Assembly (NCBI RefSeq): GCF_000711695.1
Contig: NW_013546939.1
Span: forward strand, 1-64,000
Source of the DNA: Tilletiaria anomala UBC 951
Lineage: Eukaryota > Basidiomycota > Exobasidiomycetes > Georgefischeriales > Tilletiariaceae
Reading direction: 5' to 3'
DNA: 64,000 bases
This document shows positions 45,048 to 56,039 of this stretch, in pieces. Positions within the stretch are counted from its first letter, which is position 1; every line of letters starts with the position of its first letter. The translations under genes and the position numbers were made by a program. The notes beneath the pieces are model-generated. The model had not been told where the DNA came from. It searched no databases and saw nothing but the letters and a program-made list of their open reading frames with translations.

Positions 45048-46211
45048 GCTGCTGTGTTCCTTGCTCGAGGTGCCAAGTTTTACCATTTGGTCCAAGCATG
45101 CAAAGATGGCCTCTCATGCCAAGGGTCAGGATCTCCATATATGCGCTGTGGCAATTGAGGAACGTGGACGTCGTGTCGAGATTGAACAAGACGTCAAAGT
45201 GGCAGCATGACGCATACCGCTGCGATGGCCAGTCATGATGGCCGGGTCTACCGCAACTTGATGTACTCAGAGTGAAGTGATATCCATATGCGTTTACTTC
45301 CGAACACGCTCCGTGTGCCGAGCCTTTGGAGGCCGAGTCTGAAGATGCCCATGAATGAAGCTTAGAAGTTGGGTTAACAGCCGATCATTGGAGGTTTTGT
45401 GGCAGATGGGGTGAGGGAGGACGTCCGACAACGGCCAGGCTGGGCCATATGCACCTCCAACCTCTTCAGGTAGGGGCTGTGCTGCAGACTACAAATACAC
45501 AACGGCCGAGCGGGACAGAGCGCAGGGGAGCACAGGCGACATGACGACAGCAACACAACCAACACGTCGCGCGACGCGTCCCTCCACTTTAGTCGACGCT
45601 CAGTTCAACCTTTTGCACATGCGCCTAAATATCGTTCGACTCTGGCATAAGCTCTTGTGGGCCGATCTGGGGCATTCGGCACCTGTGGGACAAGTGTCGA
45701 ATGCGCACAGTGGTGGAAGTTGGAACCGTGGAACACTCAGTTGATTGACAGCACCGACTCCCAAAACTCTTCGCTTGCTACTCGCATCACCTCTGTTTTC
45801 ACTTCAACGTTCCAGACGCTGAGCGACGCGCGGGATCATTGATGCTCCCGTCTCCCGCTTCAGGTCGCCCCTGGGGTGCCGTACGTGCTAAAGTGAAGAC
45901 AAACCTGTTTGAAGTCAAGTGTGAACACTTGAAGGTAGGAACGTTGTTCAATCCGACGAGCCCTCCTGTTACAAGTCTTCTCAAAAGTTCAAGGGCCTTC
46001 ACGCCGTCATACTGGAAGACCAACAGTGCCAAAGAATTGAATGCTGCCAATGTAGTACTGCATGCATTTTGAGACTTTGTGTACAGTGCAATGTATATCG
46101 CCATCCACCCGGTAAAGCATCCTACTCCCACACCCGCAGGCGGCTATCGAAGCTGTGAGTGCACCATCTGGATCTCATCAAGAAGGCTCGGTGCCTCTGG
46201 ATCAGGGAACA
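45048..46211. other. Intergenic, possible short + strand frames
   Basis: 1.2 kb. Open frames on + at 45541-45744 and 45839-46072 (the latter with AKVKTNLFEVKCEHLKVGTL) look mildly protein-like. A CAG acceptor at about 45863 could join them, but I recognise no family and phases are uncertain. Otherwise promoter of the lyase and 3' UTR of BRE2. Confidence 0.25.
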
Positions 46212-49200
46212 TCATCTCTCTTGCCGCGAAGCCGTTGCTGATGGATGGCCTTGCAGATTGGGAGGACCGACCAAATGGATTGCATCATTTTGATGCCACA
46301 CCCCGTTCAGCATGCAATTCACGCCAAATGCGCCGTTCTCCCCAAGTCCGTGCCCTTGGCCTGGTTCCGGAGGATGGTACGCCTGCGAAGCACACGGAGA
46401 AGTAGGGCGAGTATGGGCGATCATCGGATGGTGATGTTGGTGAGGATGTTGATACTCTTGAAAGTGCCCATACCTTGCCTTTTGCTGCAAAGGCGGGGAC
46501 AGTTGCGCTGGATTCACCTGCTCAGGCTGTAGCTGCTGCTGATGGAGATGATGATGATATTGTTGAGATTGCTCATGATCAGCGGTCAGAAGATAATGCT
46601 GCTGATGATATGGCTGCGGCTGCTTCTGCTGTTGCTGCTGGTGATATTGCTGGGCCTGGAGCTGCTGCTGTTGCTCTCCATCGACACAATGAGAATGCTG
46701 CGGGGGAAGATAAAACCCTCTTTTCATCGCCACTGCTTGCTCCTCAGGTTTCAATGTTGGTCTCTCAGGTGGTGTATAGATCCCACTGGTTGGGCGGTAC
46801 AGCTTTGACGGGGTTGATGTGACTGCACTATCGTGCATATGGTTGACCATGGCATCCTCAGACGCAGTGCGAGAAGTCGTAGGTGTGTCGAGCCTGCCTT
46901 TGCCGCCGTGCATAATCTGATCGCTGGTGCGATCCACATCCATCGCGTCGCCCGGATCAATGGAGGTGTCGTGGCTGTCATCAGGTGAGGAATGCTGAAC
47001 AGCCTGTTGAATCTCTGGCTGATTCTCCGGCTGAGCCTCTGCCTCTGACTGGACTTCCGGCGGGCCGGAAGACGTGCGTGGTTCACGCGCTGGATTTTGC
47101 GCTAAAGGAAAGTCGTCTTCAAATATCGGATCTTCAGCTTTCCCTGCGGGCTCCTCCGTGCCGGTAGCGGATGCTTTATCGCCATTTGCGTGTCTGTTGG
47201 GCAACGGAGATAACCTTGCAGGATCGCTGGGCGACCTCGCTTGGGCAACGTCCTGAGCTGATTTATTGGAACTAGCCTTCGCTTTGGACTTCTTCCGAAG
47301 CATAGCGAGAGGCTTGGTGGTCCTCCTCGTAGGCGCTTTGGCGAGCTCGTCAGGTGCTGGCGATGCTGAACCTTGCCGTCTGGGGGCAATGAGCCCACTC
47401 GGCAGCAAGACCAGCTCTGGGTTCTTGGCGAGGAATTTGGCAAGCTGCACCCTGCGCTTAGCAGCGCTCTCCGCTTCGCGCTTCTCGTCTTCCAAGTCGA
47501 GCTGCCATTGCTCCTTCAGCCACTCGTCGTACCGCTCGCAGAGCGGACGCCATGTGCGAGTTCCAGACACCGATTGCGCCTCCAGAGGCGGATCGCCATC
47601 CCTGTCTAGCGCCCGACGAAGGCTGGCGGAGATGTCATTAGGAGGAGGATACTTGAAATCTGGTCCAGGGTTGATTCGCACTCGAGCACCTCCAAAGAGG
47701 GAGACGAAGGGGAAGTATCCCGTTGAACCATCGTCGAAATGGTTCTCGCGGCTCTTGAGCAAGGCTTTGGCGCTTGCGCTGCTCGTGATCTCTGCGTCCT
47801 CCCCATCAACGGCAAGCCCGACAGTTCGATTGTTGTTGCGATTGCGCTGCTTCGCATTCTTTTCATCATCTGCCTTTTCGGACTTGCGAAGAGGCCGGTA
47901 GTCAAAGAGGTTTTGAAATGCGACTCCCTGAGATTGCCCGTTGACGAAGAAGCCAATTTCGCTGCCTTCGAGTGTCGGCAGAGGTCTAAGAGATGCCAAC
48001 AGCTTTTCCCGCTTGATAGCTTCCGGATCGACCTGTCCTGGGGCTAATCGTCGTTTTCGCGCTGCTGCCACCTCATCATCTGAAGGCTGTACGACGCTGA
48101 TATTGCCATTTGCATCGAGCTTCCGGATTCCACGTCTACTGTCGTCCATCAGATTTGCCATCTCCTTGGTCGGAGCATACTCGAGACTTTCAAAATAGAG
48201 GTTTCCCTTGTACCGGATCGGGACGCGCTTGCGCCGAATGTTTGCCGGATCCAATGGGTCTTCTGGATTCGGTTTGCGAAGTGGGGGGAGCTTGATGTAG
48301 ATCCCAATGACATCTCCGGCGCCGTATGGCCTTCCATACGGAATCGGTCTCGCAATGCTGACCCGATCCCCTGTCGTGTCACGGAAGCCATACGAGTACC
48401 CATCGACACCAACTGGTGCATTCAAAGGGGCCTCTCGTCGGCCCCATCCCACCCGCACGTGCGGCCCATCCTTCATTTTGCAGGAGATGTCGTTCGGTCC
48501 GCGATCGATTTTTTCAGGCTCGAGCACCTCGATCTCGGCAAACCAGCAGCCTTCACGCACGCCGATGTTGCTGCGCGCGGATCGGAAGCCTTTGTCTGCA
48601 CAGACGATGGAGGCGTCGCTGTTGATGTAGCACCACTGGCTTCGGTCCTGCCAGGACCAGTGGACTCCCCTTGGCAGAATATCGATAGTCTTGTAGACCG
48701 ACTCTGGTAAACGGTCCGACGCTGGAGCCGCTGCATCGTAACGCCACCCACTGCGATTGGTGGGGAACATCAAGGGAAGTGTCCCGAGGGTCTCGCTGCC
48801 GGGGAGAAGAGGAACGCTCGGAACAGGGTGAAAGTCTTCCGGATCGCCGACCTTCGGGACCGGACCTCGGAAGTCTGGTGGGACCTTATGTCGCGAGGAT
48901 ATCGGTGGAATCGGCGGAGTCAGGAATCCATTGGCTCGTCTGACCTTGCCTTCTGCTGCATTCGCGCCATGTCCTTCTTGCCGGTCGGATACATCCTGAT
49001 CCTCCGTGAGGACAGACGGAGTCGTCGCATCTGAGCGGGCTGGCGACGGCGCTGAGGATGTCAAAGGCGTTTCTCCTGCGTTATGGTCATTAAGAGACTC
49101 ATACAGATGAGGTGCCTGCTTGGCTAACAGAGTCTGAGCCGCTGGCGTGGCGCAAATTCCATTGCAATTTGCAGTTGCCCCAGCCATTGTCGCTGCCAGC

Positions 49201-49343
49201 GAATCGGCCTTGCGCTTTCCCTTACGACTGGGACTACCATTAGGCAGGCTGTGCATGCCAGGTACGCCATTCAAAGGGTGCTCGTGAACGGGAGACGCGA
49301 CCCTTCGCGTCGAGGACGGCCCTGCCTCTGCATCGGCTTGCAT
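46212..49343 (-). CDS. BRE2: Bre2/Ash2 SPRY protein of COMPASS (Set1 complex)
   Basis: 1043 aa without an intron. COMPASS methylates histone H3 Lys4; Bre2/Ash2 binds the Set1-SET domain and stimulates it. The N-terminal ~150 residues are disordered. The conserved region starts near residue 195 (MFPTNRSGWRYDAAAP). The SPRY domain shows SNIGVREGCWFAEIEVLEP, HVRVGWGRREAPLNAPVG, YSYGFRDTTGDRVSIARP, YGAGDVIGIYIKLPP, the split second half GSEIGFFVNGQSQGVAFQ, and STGYFPFVSLFGGARVRINPG. The linker within SPRY (about residues 380-470) is long, as in fungal Ash2. No PHD finger is seen. The C-terminal ~400 residues are disordered and end in a Gln/His-rich region (nt about 46450-46690). Complete. Confidence 0.94.
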   Translation of the reverse strand: MQADAEAGPSSTRRVASPVHEHPLNGVPGMHSLPNGSPSRKGKRKADSLAATMAGATANCNGICATPAAQTLLAKQAPHLYESLNDHNAGETPLTSSAPSPARSDATTPSVLTEDQDVSDRQEGHGANAAEGKVRRANGFLTPPIPPISSRHKVPPDFRGPVPKVGDPEDFHPVPSVPLLPGSETLGTLPLMFPTNRSGWRYDAAAPASDRLPESVYKTIDILPRGVHWSWQDRSQWCYINSDASIVCADKGFRSARSNIGVREGCWFAEIEVLEPEKIDRGPNDISCKMKDGPHVRVGWGRREAPLNAPVGVDGYSYGFRDTTGDRVSIARPIPYGRPYGAGDVIGIYIKLPPLRKPNPEDPLDPANIRRKRVPIRYKGNLYFESLEYAPTKEMANLMDDSRRGIRKLDANGNISVVQPSDDEVAAARKRRLAPGQVDPEAIKREKLLASLRPLPTLEGSEIGFFVNGQSQGVAFQNLFDYRPLRKSEKADDEKNAKQRNRNNNRTVGLAVDGEDAEITSSASAKALLKSRENHFDDGSTGYFPFVSLFGGARVRINPGPDFKYPPPNDISASLRRALDRDGDPPLEAQSVSGTRTWRPLCERYDEWLKEQWQLDLEDEKREAESAAKRRVQLAKFLAKNPELVLLPSGLIAPRRQGSASPAPDELAKAPTRRTTKPLAMLRKKSKAKASSNKSAQDVAQARSPSDPARLSPLPNRHANGDKASATGTEEPAGKAEDPIFEDDFPLAQNPAREPRTSSGPPEVQSEAEAQPENQPEIQQAVQHSSPDDSHDTSIDPGDAMDVDRTSDQIMHGGKGRLDTPTTSRTASEDAMVNHMHDSAVTSTPSKLYRPTSGIYTPPERPTLKPEEQAVAMKRGFYLPPQHSHCVDGEQQQQLQAQQYHQQQQQKQPQPYHQQHYLLTADHEQSQQYHHHLHQQQLQPEQVNPAQLSPPLQQKARYGHFQEYQHPHQHHHPMIAHTRPTSPCASQAYHPPEPGQGHGLGENGAFGVNCMLNGVWHQNDAIHLVGPPNLQGHPSATASRQER
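46450..46690 (-). repeat. CAG-rich tract coding for Gln/His runs in BRE2
   Basis: Imperfect CAG/CAA repeats encode clusters of Gln interrupted by His and Tyr near the C-terminus of BRE2. On the + strand the same DNA is GCTGCTG-rich. Confidence 0.85.
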
Positions 49344-50057
49344 GATGGGCCAATCGCTGGGGCACGGGAAGTGTGATGGTCAACATCGTTGTCCGTACTA
49401 CTTTCACAGCCCAGCTACGTAGGAATCATAACCTACCTATTGCAAATCCACACGTGAAGCTGGTCACATGAAGGCCCTGCCCAAGTTTCCGTGTTGAAGA
49501 GCCGGTCGATTCCTCGCGTGATTCCGACGCCAACCTCGCCGCGAATTGGTTTGCCGGTCTTCAAGGGCCCGCGGAGCCGGAGCGCACAGATGGATTACAC
49601 CCTTCGCCTCTTTCTTCAGATCATCTTTGAGAAGGGGTATATTCCTGTCCTTCAAGCTGTAGCAAGAGGGGGTTCATGAAGGGTATGAGGCGTGGGGGAC
49701 AGATTCGCCTCAGTTGGAGGGCCGTAACCTATAGAGAAGCCTGAGACGCGACTGCCACAACCAGAAAGTGATGAGCGTGTCGCGCTATGCTTCTATTTCC
49801 ATTTGACGGTGCTAAAGTGAGATGCGGTGAGGAGGCCCACACTGTCTCAGTGCCACTCCGCTTGTGCATCACGGATCAAGATCAGTTATTTACGACATTC
49901 AGTTAATTGATTCGATGTTCAGCTTCTTCGACTTGTCCGCTGGTCTGTCGGTCAAGCATCAGGCTGCTCGATGCGACTGCGTGCAGTGCACCTAGCTTGG
50001 CACAGAGTTCAAGGATCGATTAAGGCGTGCGAGCTATCGAGCTCAAGGGTGTTCGCC
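49344..50057. promoter_or_regulatory. Divergent promoter region BRE2 / RAI1
   Basis: 714 bp between two divergent start codons. It contains short open frames but no recognised gene, and I see no clear TATA box. It must hold the start sites of both genes. Confidence 0.4.
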
Positions 50058-51733
50058 ATGGACAGTTCCAACTTTCGCCTGTCAAATAGCTCCGCTTGGG
50101 CAGCGCGACCGAAGCCAGCCGAGTTTCAGCTTCCTTCCCGCGTCTGCTCCTTCTCGCTAGACTCAGAGCGTGCTTTACATCTTGACGACAGACAGAAGAA
50201 ATTCTATAGGCCTCCCGCTGATGCACTGAGAAGAGGGCCGCTGGATTTGAACCATGGATTCGATCAATACATTTCTCGCAATAACATGGGTGTAAGTCGG
50301 TAACCAACTCTTCCGCTTGCACGCTACTTCGGATCCTGACGCGGACCGACCTCCTCGTGTGTGTTTTTTTATGAATAGCCTGAGAGACTGGACGCATTGC
50401 TAACTTCTCTCCAGCATGAAGCGTCAAATGATGCTGCCGTAGACGCTCAGCTACGACGAGCTGCCATCATCACTTGGCGGGGAATTGTGACAAAACTCTG
50501 CACAGCGCTGTATGCAGATCGCGATGGGTTTGAATTGAACGCTCAGATGGTGAGCCTATCAAAAAAGACTTTGATTGCGCAGCGGTCTGAGCGACTCGCT
50601 TGCTCGACCAAAATAGGTTGGCGACACCATCTTCCTAGAGGAACACGTTTCGGCAGTTCGACAGACAGATATTGAGCGTCAAGGAAGCGACGCCCGGTCC
50701 AAGCTCTTCTCATATTATGGATACAGCTTTGAGAGCTACTTCTCCTCCGGTCCTTCGCCGGACAGCAACTGCTCGGTTTGGAGCGGCGACGTAAATACAA
50801 ACGAGCAATGGTGCCAAGTCGTGAAGACAAAACTGGGACGGGCGAGACTGGTGAGACCATGAAATCTCGTCATGCTGCGCAAAATGAGCACGGCAGCTGA
50901 TAAAACCGCGCCGATGGGATGGCCATATTTCAGCTGATTGGCGGCGAGGTCGATTGCGTGGGATCCAAAGGCGAAATGGTAGAGCTCAAGACGAGCATGC
51001 TCATCCGGAACGCCAGAGACGAGGAGAGATTCGAGACTAAAATGCTTCGCTTTTGTAAGTCAAGTGCAACAAGGGACTGCTTTCAGCGAATCATGGTCCT
51101 CAAGGATCTTTTCTATGCAGATATGCAATCGTTTCTGCTAGGTGTCTCGGTGAGTTAAACGGGTAGCGGACCCAAATGCGACAGCAGAATTGAATGCTTG
51201 CACTCGCTTCTGTACAGACCGTCGTGGTAGGCTTTCGAGATCACAAGGGAATGTTACAAGTCCGTCTGTGCTAAGAAAATTGAGATAATGGAAGCCGCAA
51301 GTCATGAAGACTGACGCTCTCTCTCTCTAGGCGTATCAAGAATTCAAGACGCTGGAAATACCACGTTTGGTACGTGGAAAGGTGAGCAGAAATGCGAGGC
51401 AGACGACGTTGAAACTGTGCTGATCATGGTGCAAGGGAATAGCCTCATGCGTGGGATCCAAAAGCGTGTTTGAACTTTGCAGCCGCTTTGTTGGACCACA
51501 TAGAGCGTCTCATGCGAACTTCGAAGACAAATCAGACCGCAGCTTCTCCAAATGTGTGGCGAATCACTTGGCAGCCAGGACAGCCGGAAGTGGCCATGCG
51601 ACAGCTGAGCGAGAAACAGATCGCAGAGGATATTACCAAGGGCGAGCAAGCACGGTTCGGCATACTACCCCGAGAATTTGTCAACTTTTTGCAAAGTTCT
51701 CAGGCAAGTCATGTGACTCCTTGGACTCAGTGA
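50058..51733 (+). CDS. RAI1: Rai1/DXO decapping nuclease
   Basis: Rai1 partners the 5'-3' exonuclease Rat1/Xrn2 and removes incomplete or NAD caps from RNA in the nucleus. 378 aa; exons 50058-50291, 50415-50549, 50617-50850, 50934-51054, 51121-51149, 51218-51259, 51331-51381, 51443-51733. Landmarks: WRGIVTKLCTALY, KLFSYYGYSFESYF, the metal-binding GGEVDCV and VELKTS motifs with their Glu/Asp residues, a GMLQ-x-YQEFKT strand and ACLNFAAALLDHI near the end. Active-site residues are all present. Exon 5 has only 29 nt. The stop lies 22 bp from the stop of BRL1 on the other strand. Confidence 0.94.
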
Positions 51734-51755
51734 TGGAAATTACACCGTAGCGTAA

Positions 51756-53495
51756 TCATTGCAACGCAAATGAGTCTGCATCGCTATCCATGCTGTCTTC
51801 TGTAAAAGCGTCCACCTTGGGACCAAAAAAGCGCCGCTTGCTGGCGGGCGTAGGAGGAGGCGATGACTTGTGGTTCCAGTAGCCATTTTGTGCATAGGAG
51901 GCTGGTGGGTACGCGTACGGAGGTAGGATGCTGTGAGGATGGTGACCGGGAAAATGCCCAACGCCTGCCGTACCCGGGGTCTCGTGGCGCGCCGCGCGCT
52001 CTTCGCGTTTCTGGCGGCGTTTCCGGCTTTGTGAACGAAAGAAAGTCAATGTTGAGTTGGCGGCATGAACAATGATGGTGAGAATTGCCAAGCAGAAGAG
52101 CTTGAAGGGCAGAAGCGGGGCTTTAATCAGGTCTGAATTCGATAGAGGCTGGACTTCAATTTGTGACCACCTCACCATGCTCTTCCAACTAATGACGTCT
52201 ACGAAGCCATTGAGGATTTCGGCGAATGTCTCAGCCGCTACCCTTGCTTTTCCAACAACAGTCGGATCGCGGGCCATACACCTTGCCCACGCCTTGCACG
52301 CCGAATCTAAGGCTGGCACTGCTCCGTCCGTGCCGCAGCGATTCAGTCGGAACTTTTCGGCACACATTTGAACCTCTGACACCGCGTCTAAAAATATTTA
52401 CAATGCGAAAGTCACAGGAATCAGCGCCCCTGTCCCGCCGTCGAGATACAGAACATGGCTTACCGAAAGAAGACTCGTGCACTTTGTCGCGGACGTCCTG
52501 TGCTATTGTCGATGCGACGCAATAGAGCATATAAAGAAATGCCGCAAGTAAGCTCGCATTGAACGCGAATTGCGCATATCTATGATGGCAGCACGGCGTC
52601 AACCATCTCTTCCTACTGCTTTAATACGAGCTCTTCTACAAGGTACCCACCCCAAAAGTATTTCCGGCCAGTCGAGATGACTAAGCTCTTGCTTTGTGAC
52701 GGCTGGCGGGAGAAAGTAGTTGACCGCACGTGATCCCGCCCAGAGGCTGTGAGCTCCATCCTCAGTCTGAAAAACAGAGCCTGGGTAAGAAAGGGCACAC
52801 AGTGCACAATTTGGCTTTACGACCACTTACTTCTCCTTCGGATGCCTCTTCCGCTCGCTCTCTTGCTTCTCGGCGCCGCTGCCCAGGCCTGGACATGTGG
52901 GAAAGCCGCTGCGACCCCCGTCGTCTCCGCACCCTGGAGACTGCACCCTTTGCAAAGAGTCTGGGCTTCCTGGCGTCGGTCTTGATACCATCATCACTTC
53001 CCCTGTGCTTTACTGGAGTTACATCACTCTCTTCGTCTTCCTCACACTCCTGTGAATGCGCTACGTCGCCGGCGTCTGGGCTGGTCGTCTTTGACTCTCC
53101 TGCTCGATCTCTGTCCTGTGCTGTCGACCTACTCGGGCCTTCACTGAGTACTAGAGAACGCTCTTGAGAGGCATCTGCCATCTCTGTGTCCAACAGAGAA
53201 GTCTCGCCATCGTGCGAAGGAGGCATACTGAAAAGGAAGGGTGCGTCGCTGTACACTGGCCCGGTGGCCCCAAACTCGAACGCTGACGAACGTGCCGAGT
53301 CTTTCACGTCTTGTATTCTCCCTAATTAGCGCGAGCAACACGTTTTCATCTCTTCTGTCAGATTCTTCTATTGATGAATCAATGACGTTGATACTCACGT
53401 TTCTGTCCCGAGGCCCATGGTGGCAAAGGCTCTGCTGCTGCACCTTCGCCTTCCCAATCCATCGGCGACTCCTTTCCTCGCTCGAACACCCGCAT
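51756..53495 (-). CDS. BRL1: Brl1/Brr6 nuclear-envelope protein
   Basis: Nuclear-envelope/ER membrane protein needed for nuclear pore assembly and lipid homeostasis. Exons (minus): 53495-53399, 53321-52831, 52766-52651, 52579-52464, 52387-52176, 52100-51756; 458 aa. The N-terminus is MRVFERGKESPMDWEGEG followed by a long acidic/basic disordered region. The conserved domain begins WPEILLGYAQFAFNASLLAA (first TM: LLAAFLYMLYCVASTI). The perinuclear loop with the four family Cys follows: QMCAEKFRLNRCG, ACKAWARCM. Then come ETFAEILNGFVDVISWKSM and the second TM (LFCLAILTIIVHAANSTL). The tail is Pro/Tyr-rich. The intron 52175-52101 is 75 nt and stop-free, so retention would add 25 residues before TM2. 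Confidence 0.93.
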
Positions 53496-55103
53496 ATAAT
53501 CTTCACGGATGTGCTGATTCGATTCGTCGAAAGGCGCAAATTCTCCAAGACCAGACTAGGTAGATGGCGGCGCAGAAGGTGGTCAACCATGGGTGAGGTC
53601 TATAAGATCGTGCGAAAGCATGTCGCAAAACGGATGATGGAAATATGGAACATTGAAGTGCGAATATGGTGCAAGTAATGAGTAGAATTTACACCAAGCC
53701 AAATTTACTCGGGTGCGAGTCAGACGTTCTCTCCCACGCAACACGTGGCACGCCCGTCTCCCCGCACGCGTCACGATACTCTCCGTAGATATCGCGTGTG
53801 CCGTGGGGGTCACGCACCGGTCCTCGGCCTTCGTGGAGAGGATGGCGATTGGCGTGATGACTGGATGCCTGATCAAATGGAGAGCCCACGTCTCCAAAGA
53901 AGTTAAGTCGTCGTGGATTAGGAAGGCACCATCTCCTGCTTGTCACCAAATCGGTCAATTTTGATTGCGACTGGATTCAATGTGTTCATCAACCATCGCC
54001 TCGTGACGCATCCGCCACAGGCGCGATTCGCGGGCATTGGCTTCAAAATAGCGCTGCAATCCCCCATCCCTGCTTTTAGGTGCCAAAAATTGTTGAATCG
54101 ATCAATTGCTGACTTAGGAGCAATGGCGCATTGAACAACTTTTCCCACGGTCGTCGATGCGGCATTCGAGCATTAAAGCGCCTGATGCAAAATCTATAAA
54201 CGGTACGATGCAGCTGAATGGAGGTTGACATTGATAAGAGCGCATGTACTGGTCACAAAGAGAGTATGGTCTCTTTGAAAGTCGAAAAGGGATGAGAATA
54301 TCAAAGAGCAATGGATGCTGGGGATGAATAGTAGGTTGATAGAGCCGATGAATGATGAAGGGTTGATAGAGGAGACATGCTGCTCGCCGGTGCAAATTTA
54401 GTGTTCACGCCTATTTCTCCTGCGGAGTCGTGGACTGCGGCGAGATCCTGAGTGCACTCTTGGCGCCTTTGTCCGCGTTGACGCCTTTTGTCACGTACAA
54501 GAAACGAAGCATTGTTATCTGACATGGCCCTGCGAGTACTTGTAGTTGGTACGCTCTTTCGGCTTCATCGCGCCCTGAAAGTAGCCAAGGCCACTGTAGA
54601 AATCGTACTCAACATACTTAGGAGCGAACGCCATCGGATTGCCTGCGGCCACGCATGGCATGCCGACGACGCACGCCTTGGACGACTTAGAGTCGTCGGA
54701 AATGGTCAGACACGTTGCCGAGTCTTCCTCCGGACGGATTTGACAGAGGACGGGATCGACGAGACGGTCGGATGGTTGTGGTCATGGATACGGTGAAGCC
54801 CTCCGGTGGTAAAAACCCGCGCTTGCTGCAAACTATGCGACTTCACCTCTCAGGCAAGAGCTTAGCGTAAAAGGGTGAAGTAGTGGACGCGAGGCAAAGC
54901 TGGATTCAGGTGAATAGCTTCGCTCCGAGCGCTGCAAGACCATGCTCAACGCCGGGATACGCCGCTGTGAAGCACGATTGTTCTTCCGAGCGCCAGGGAC
55001 ACAGTGCCAAGCATGAAGCATCCGAGTGAACGAAATACCAAATACACCCGCACTCGGAATTAGCGAGAACAGATCCGATCCCCAAAGCATTTGCTACTAA
55101 AAG
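53496..55103. other. Intergenic with a coding-like stretch at about 54480-54760 (-)
   Basis: 1.6 kb. One minus-strand frame (about 54767-54530) is open for roughly 80 codons and looks like real protein: LVDPVLCQIRPEEDSATC, CVVGMPCVAAGNPMAFAPKY, YDFYSGLGYFQGAMKPKE. It has a stop just upstream, no start and no splice acceptor that I can find. Neighbouring frames (VNADKGAKSALRISPQ near 54450) also look coding. It may be a remnant of a host gene. The rest shows nothing. Confidence 0.3.
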
Positions 55104-56039
55104 TCACCTGTTCTTCACGTGGGGCTCTGGCCTTTTGGAAAAGATGATCTTCTTCCTGACAATGGAAACGACTTCGTAGAATGTCGAGGTCGGTCCAGCT
55201 TTGACTTTATCTGCAGTGCTCCGTCGCGCGAGCCCTTCCCGTCGCTGGAGGGGAGAGCTGCCGGGCCTGCTGCTCCAGTCGTCGTCAGTCGCGTGAGTGG
55301 GAGATGAAGAAAAGTCCAGTGCGTCTTTAACAGCAGGAGCGCGGATGAGACTGGAGCTTTTGTGATGCTTTTCCAGATATTTGCTTCCGTCGAGCTTCTG
55401 TCGCTTCCGCGATATCGACGGTAAATGGGCTGTTCCTGCGCACTCATCTACGTTCGTGGGGTCCGTCTCGGCTTCGCCAGCAGATGCATTGCTCATCAGT
55501 GAGTCTGCTCGCACGCGCACGCGACTTGTCCGAGCCCCTCTTCTCGTTGCCTTTGTTATGCCGTCTTGCATTGTCTCCTCCATCACATTCGCTGTGCCTT
55601 GGACTTGGTCGCCCTCCTTCTCACCAGAATGTGCTGATTCTTTCCCTGCGCGCCTCTTCTTTTCTAGTACTGCCAGAGGCTTTTGCAGTGAAACGATTTT
55701 GCCTTCTAGTCGATGATGCGACACAGTCAGTACTGGGTGCTCCTGGATGGTGATGTGGAAGAAGTGGATACTAGTCAGTCAACTTTTCTGAGTCATGGAC
55801 GTGGCGTGGCACGTCATAAAAATACGAACCGAGATACCCTTCTCGAAGCTAAGAGTGCCCAGCAATTGCGCTCCTTCTCCACAGTCCTCCAGCCCACTCA
55901 TTTCTAAAGAGCCTTGCAGCTCGATGAGGACGAGCTCACCATTCGGTGTAAGGCGTGTCAAGGACGAAGGCACATTGTCGCCAAAGGTAGGTGTGGGTCG
56001 CCTGCTGCTGCCGTGATTGAGATGGAGATGTATTCGCAT
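55104..56039 (-). CDS. CTF8: Ctf8, subunit of the Ctf18 replication-factor C clamp loader
   Basis: Ctf8 with Dcc1 and Ctf18 forms the alternative RFC that supports sister-chromatid cohesion. Exons (minus) 56039-55830 and 55742-55104; 282 aa. The core is ELVLIELQGSLEM, GAQLLGTLSFEKG and, in exon 2, HPVLTVSHHRLEGKIVSLQK followed by PLAVLEKK, which is the family signature (GHH-L-GK-V-L-KP-AVL). The C-terminal YEVVSIVRKKIIFSKRPEP matches the last conserved strand (human CHTF8 '...KDKILFKTRPKP'). Between core and last strand lies an extra ~150-residue charged, Ser-rich insertion. The intron donor is GTTCGT, chosen because the neighbouring GTATCT gives the wrong phase. Confidence 0.9.

Noticed and set aside
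50245-50260. tRNA-like B box (GGTTCAAATCC on the minus strand)
   Set aside because: It lies inside the RAI1 coding exon, and the flanking bases do not form a T-arm or acceptor stem.
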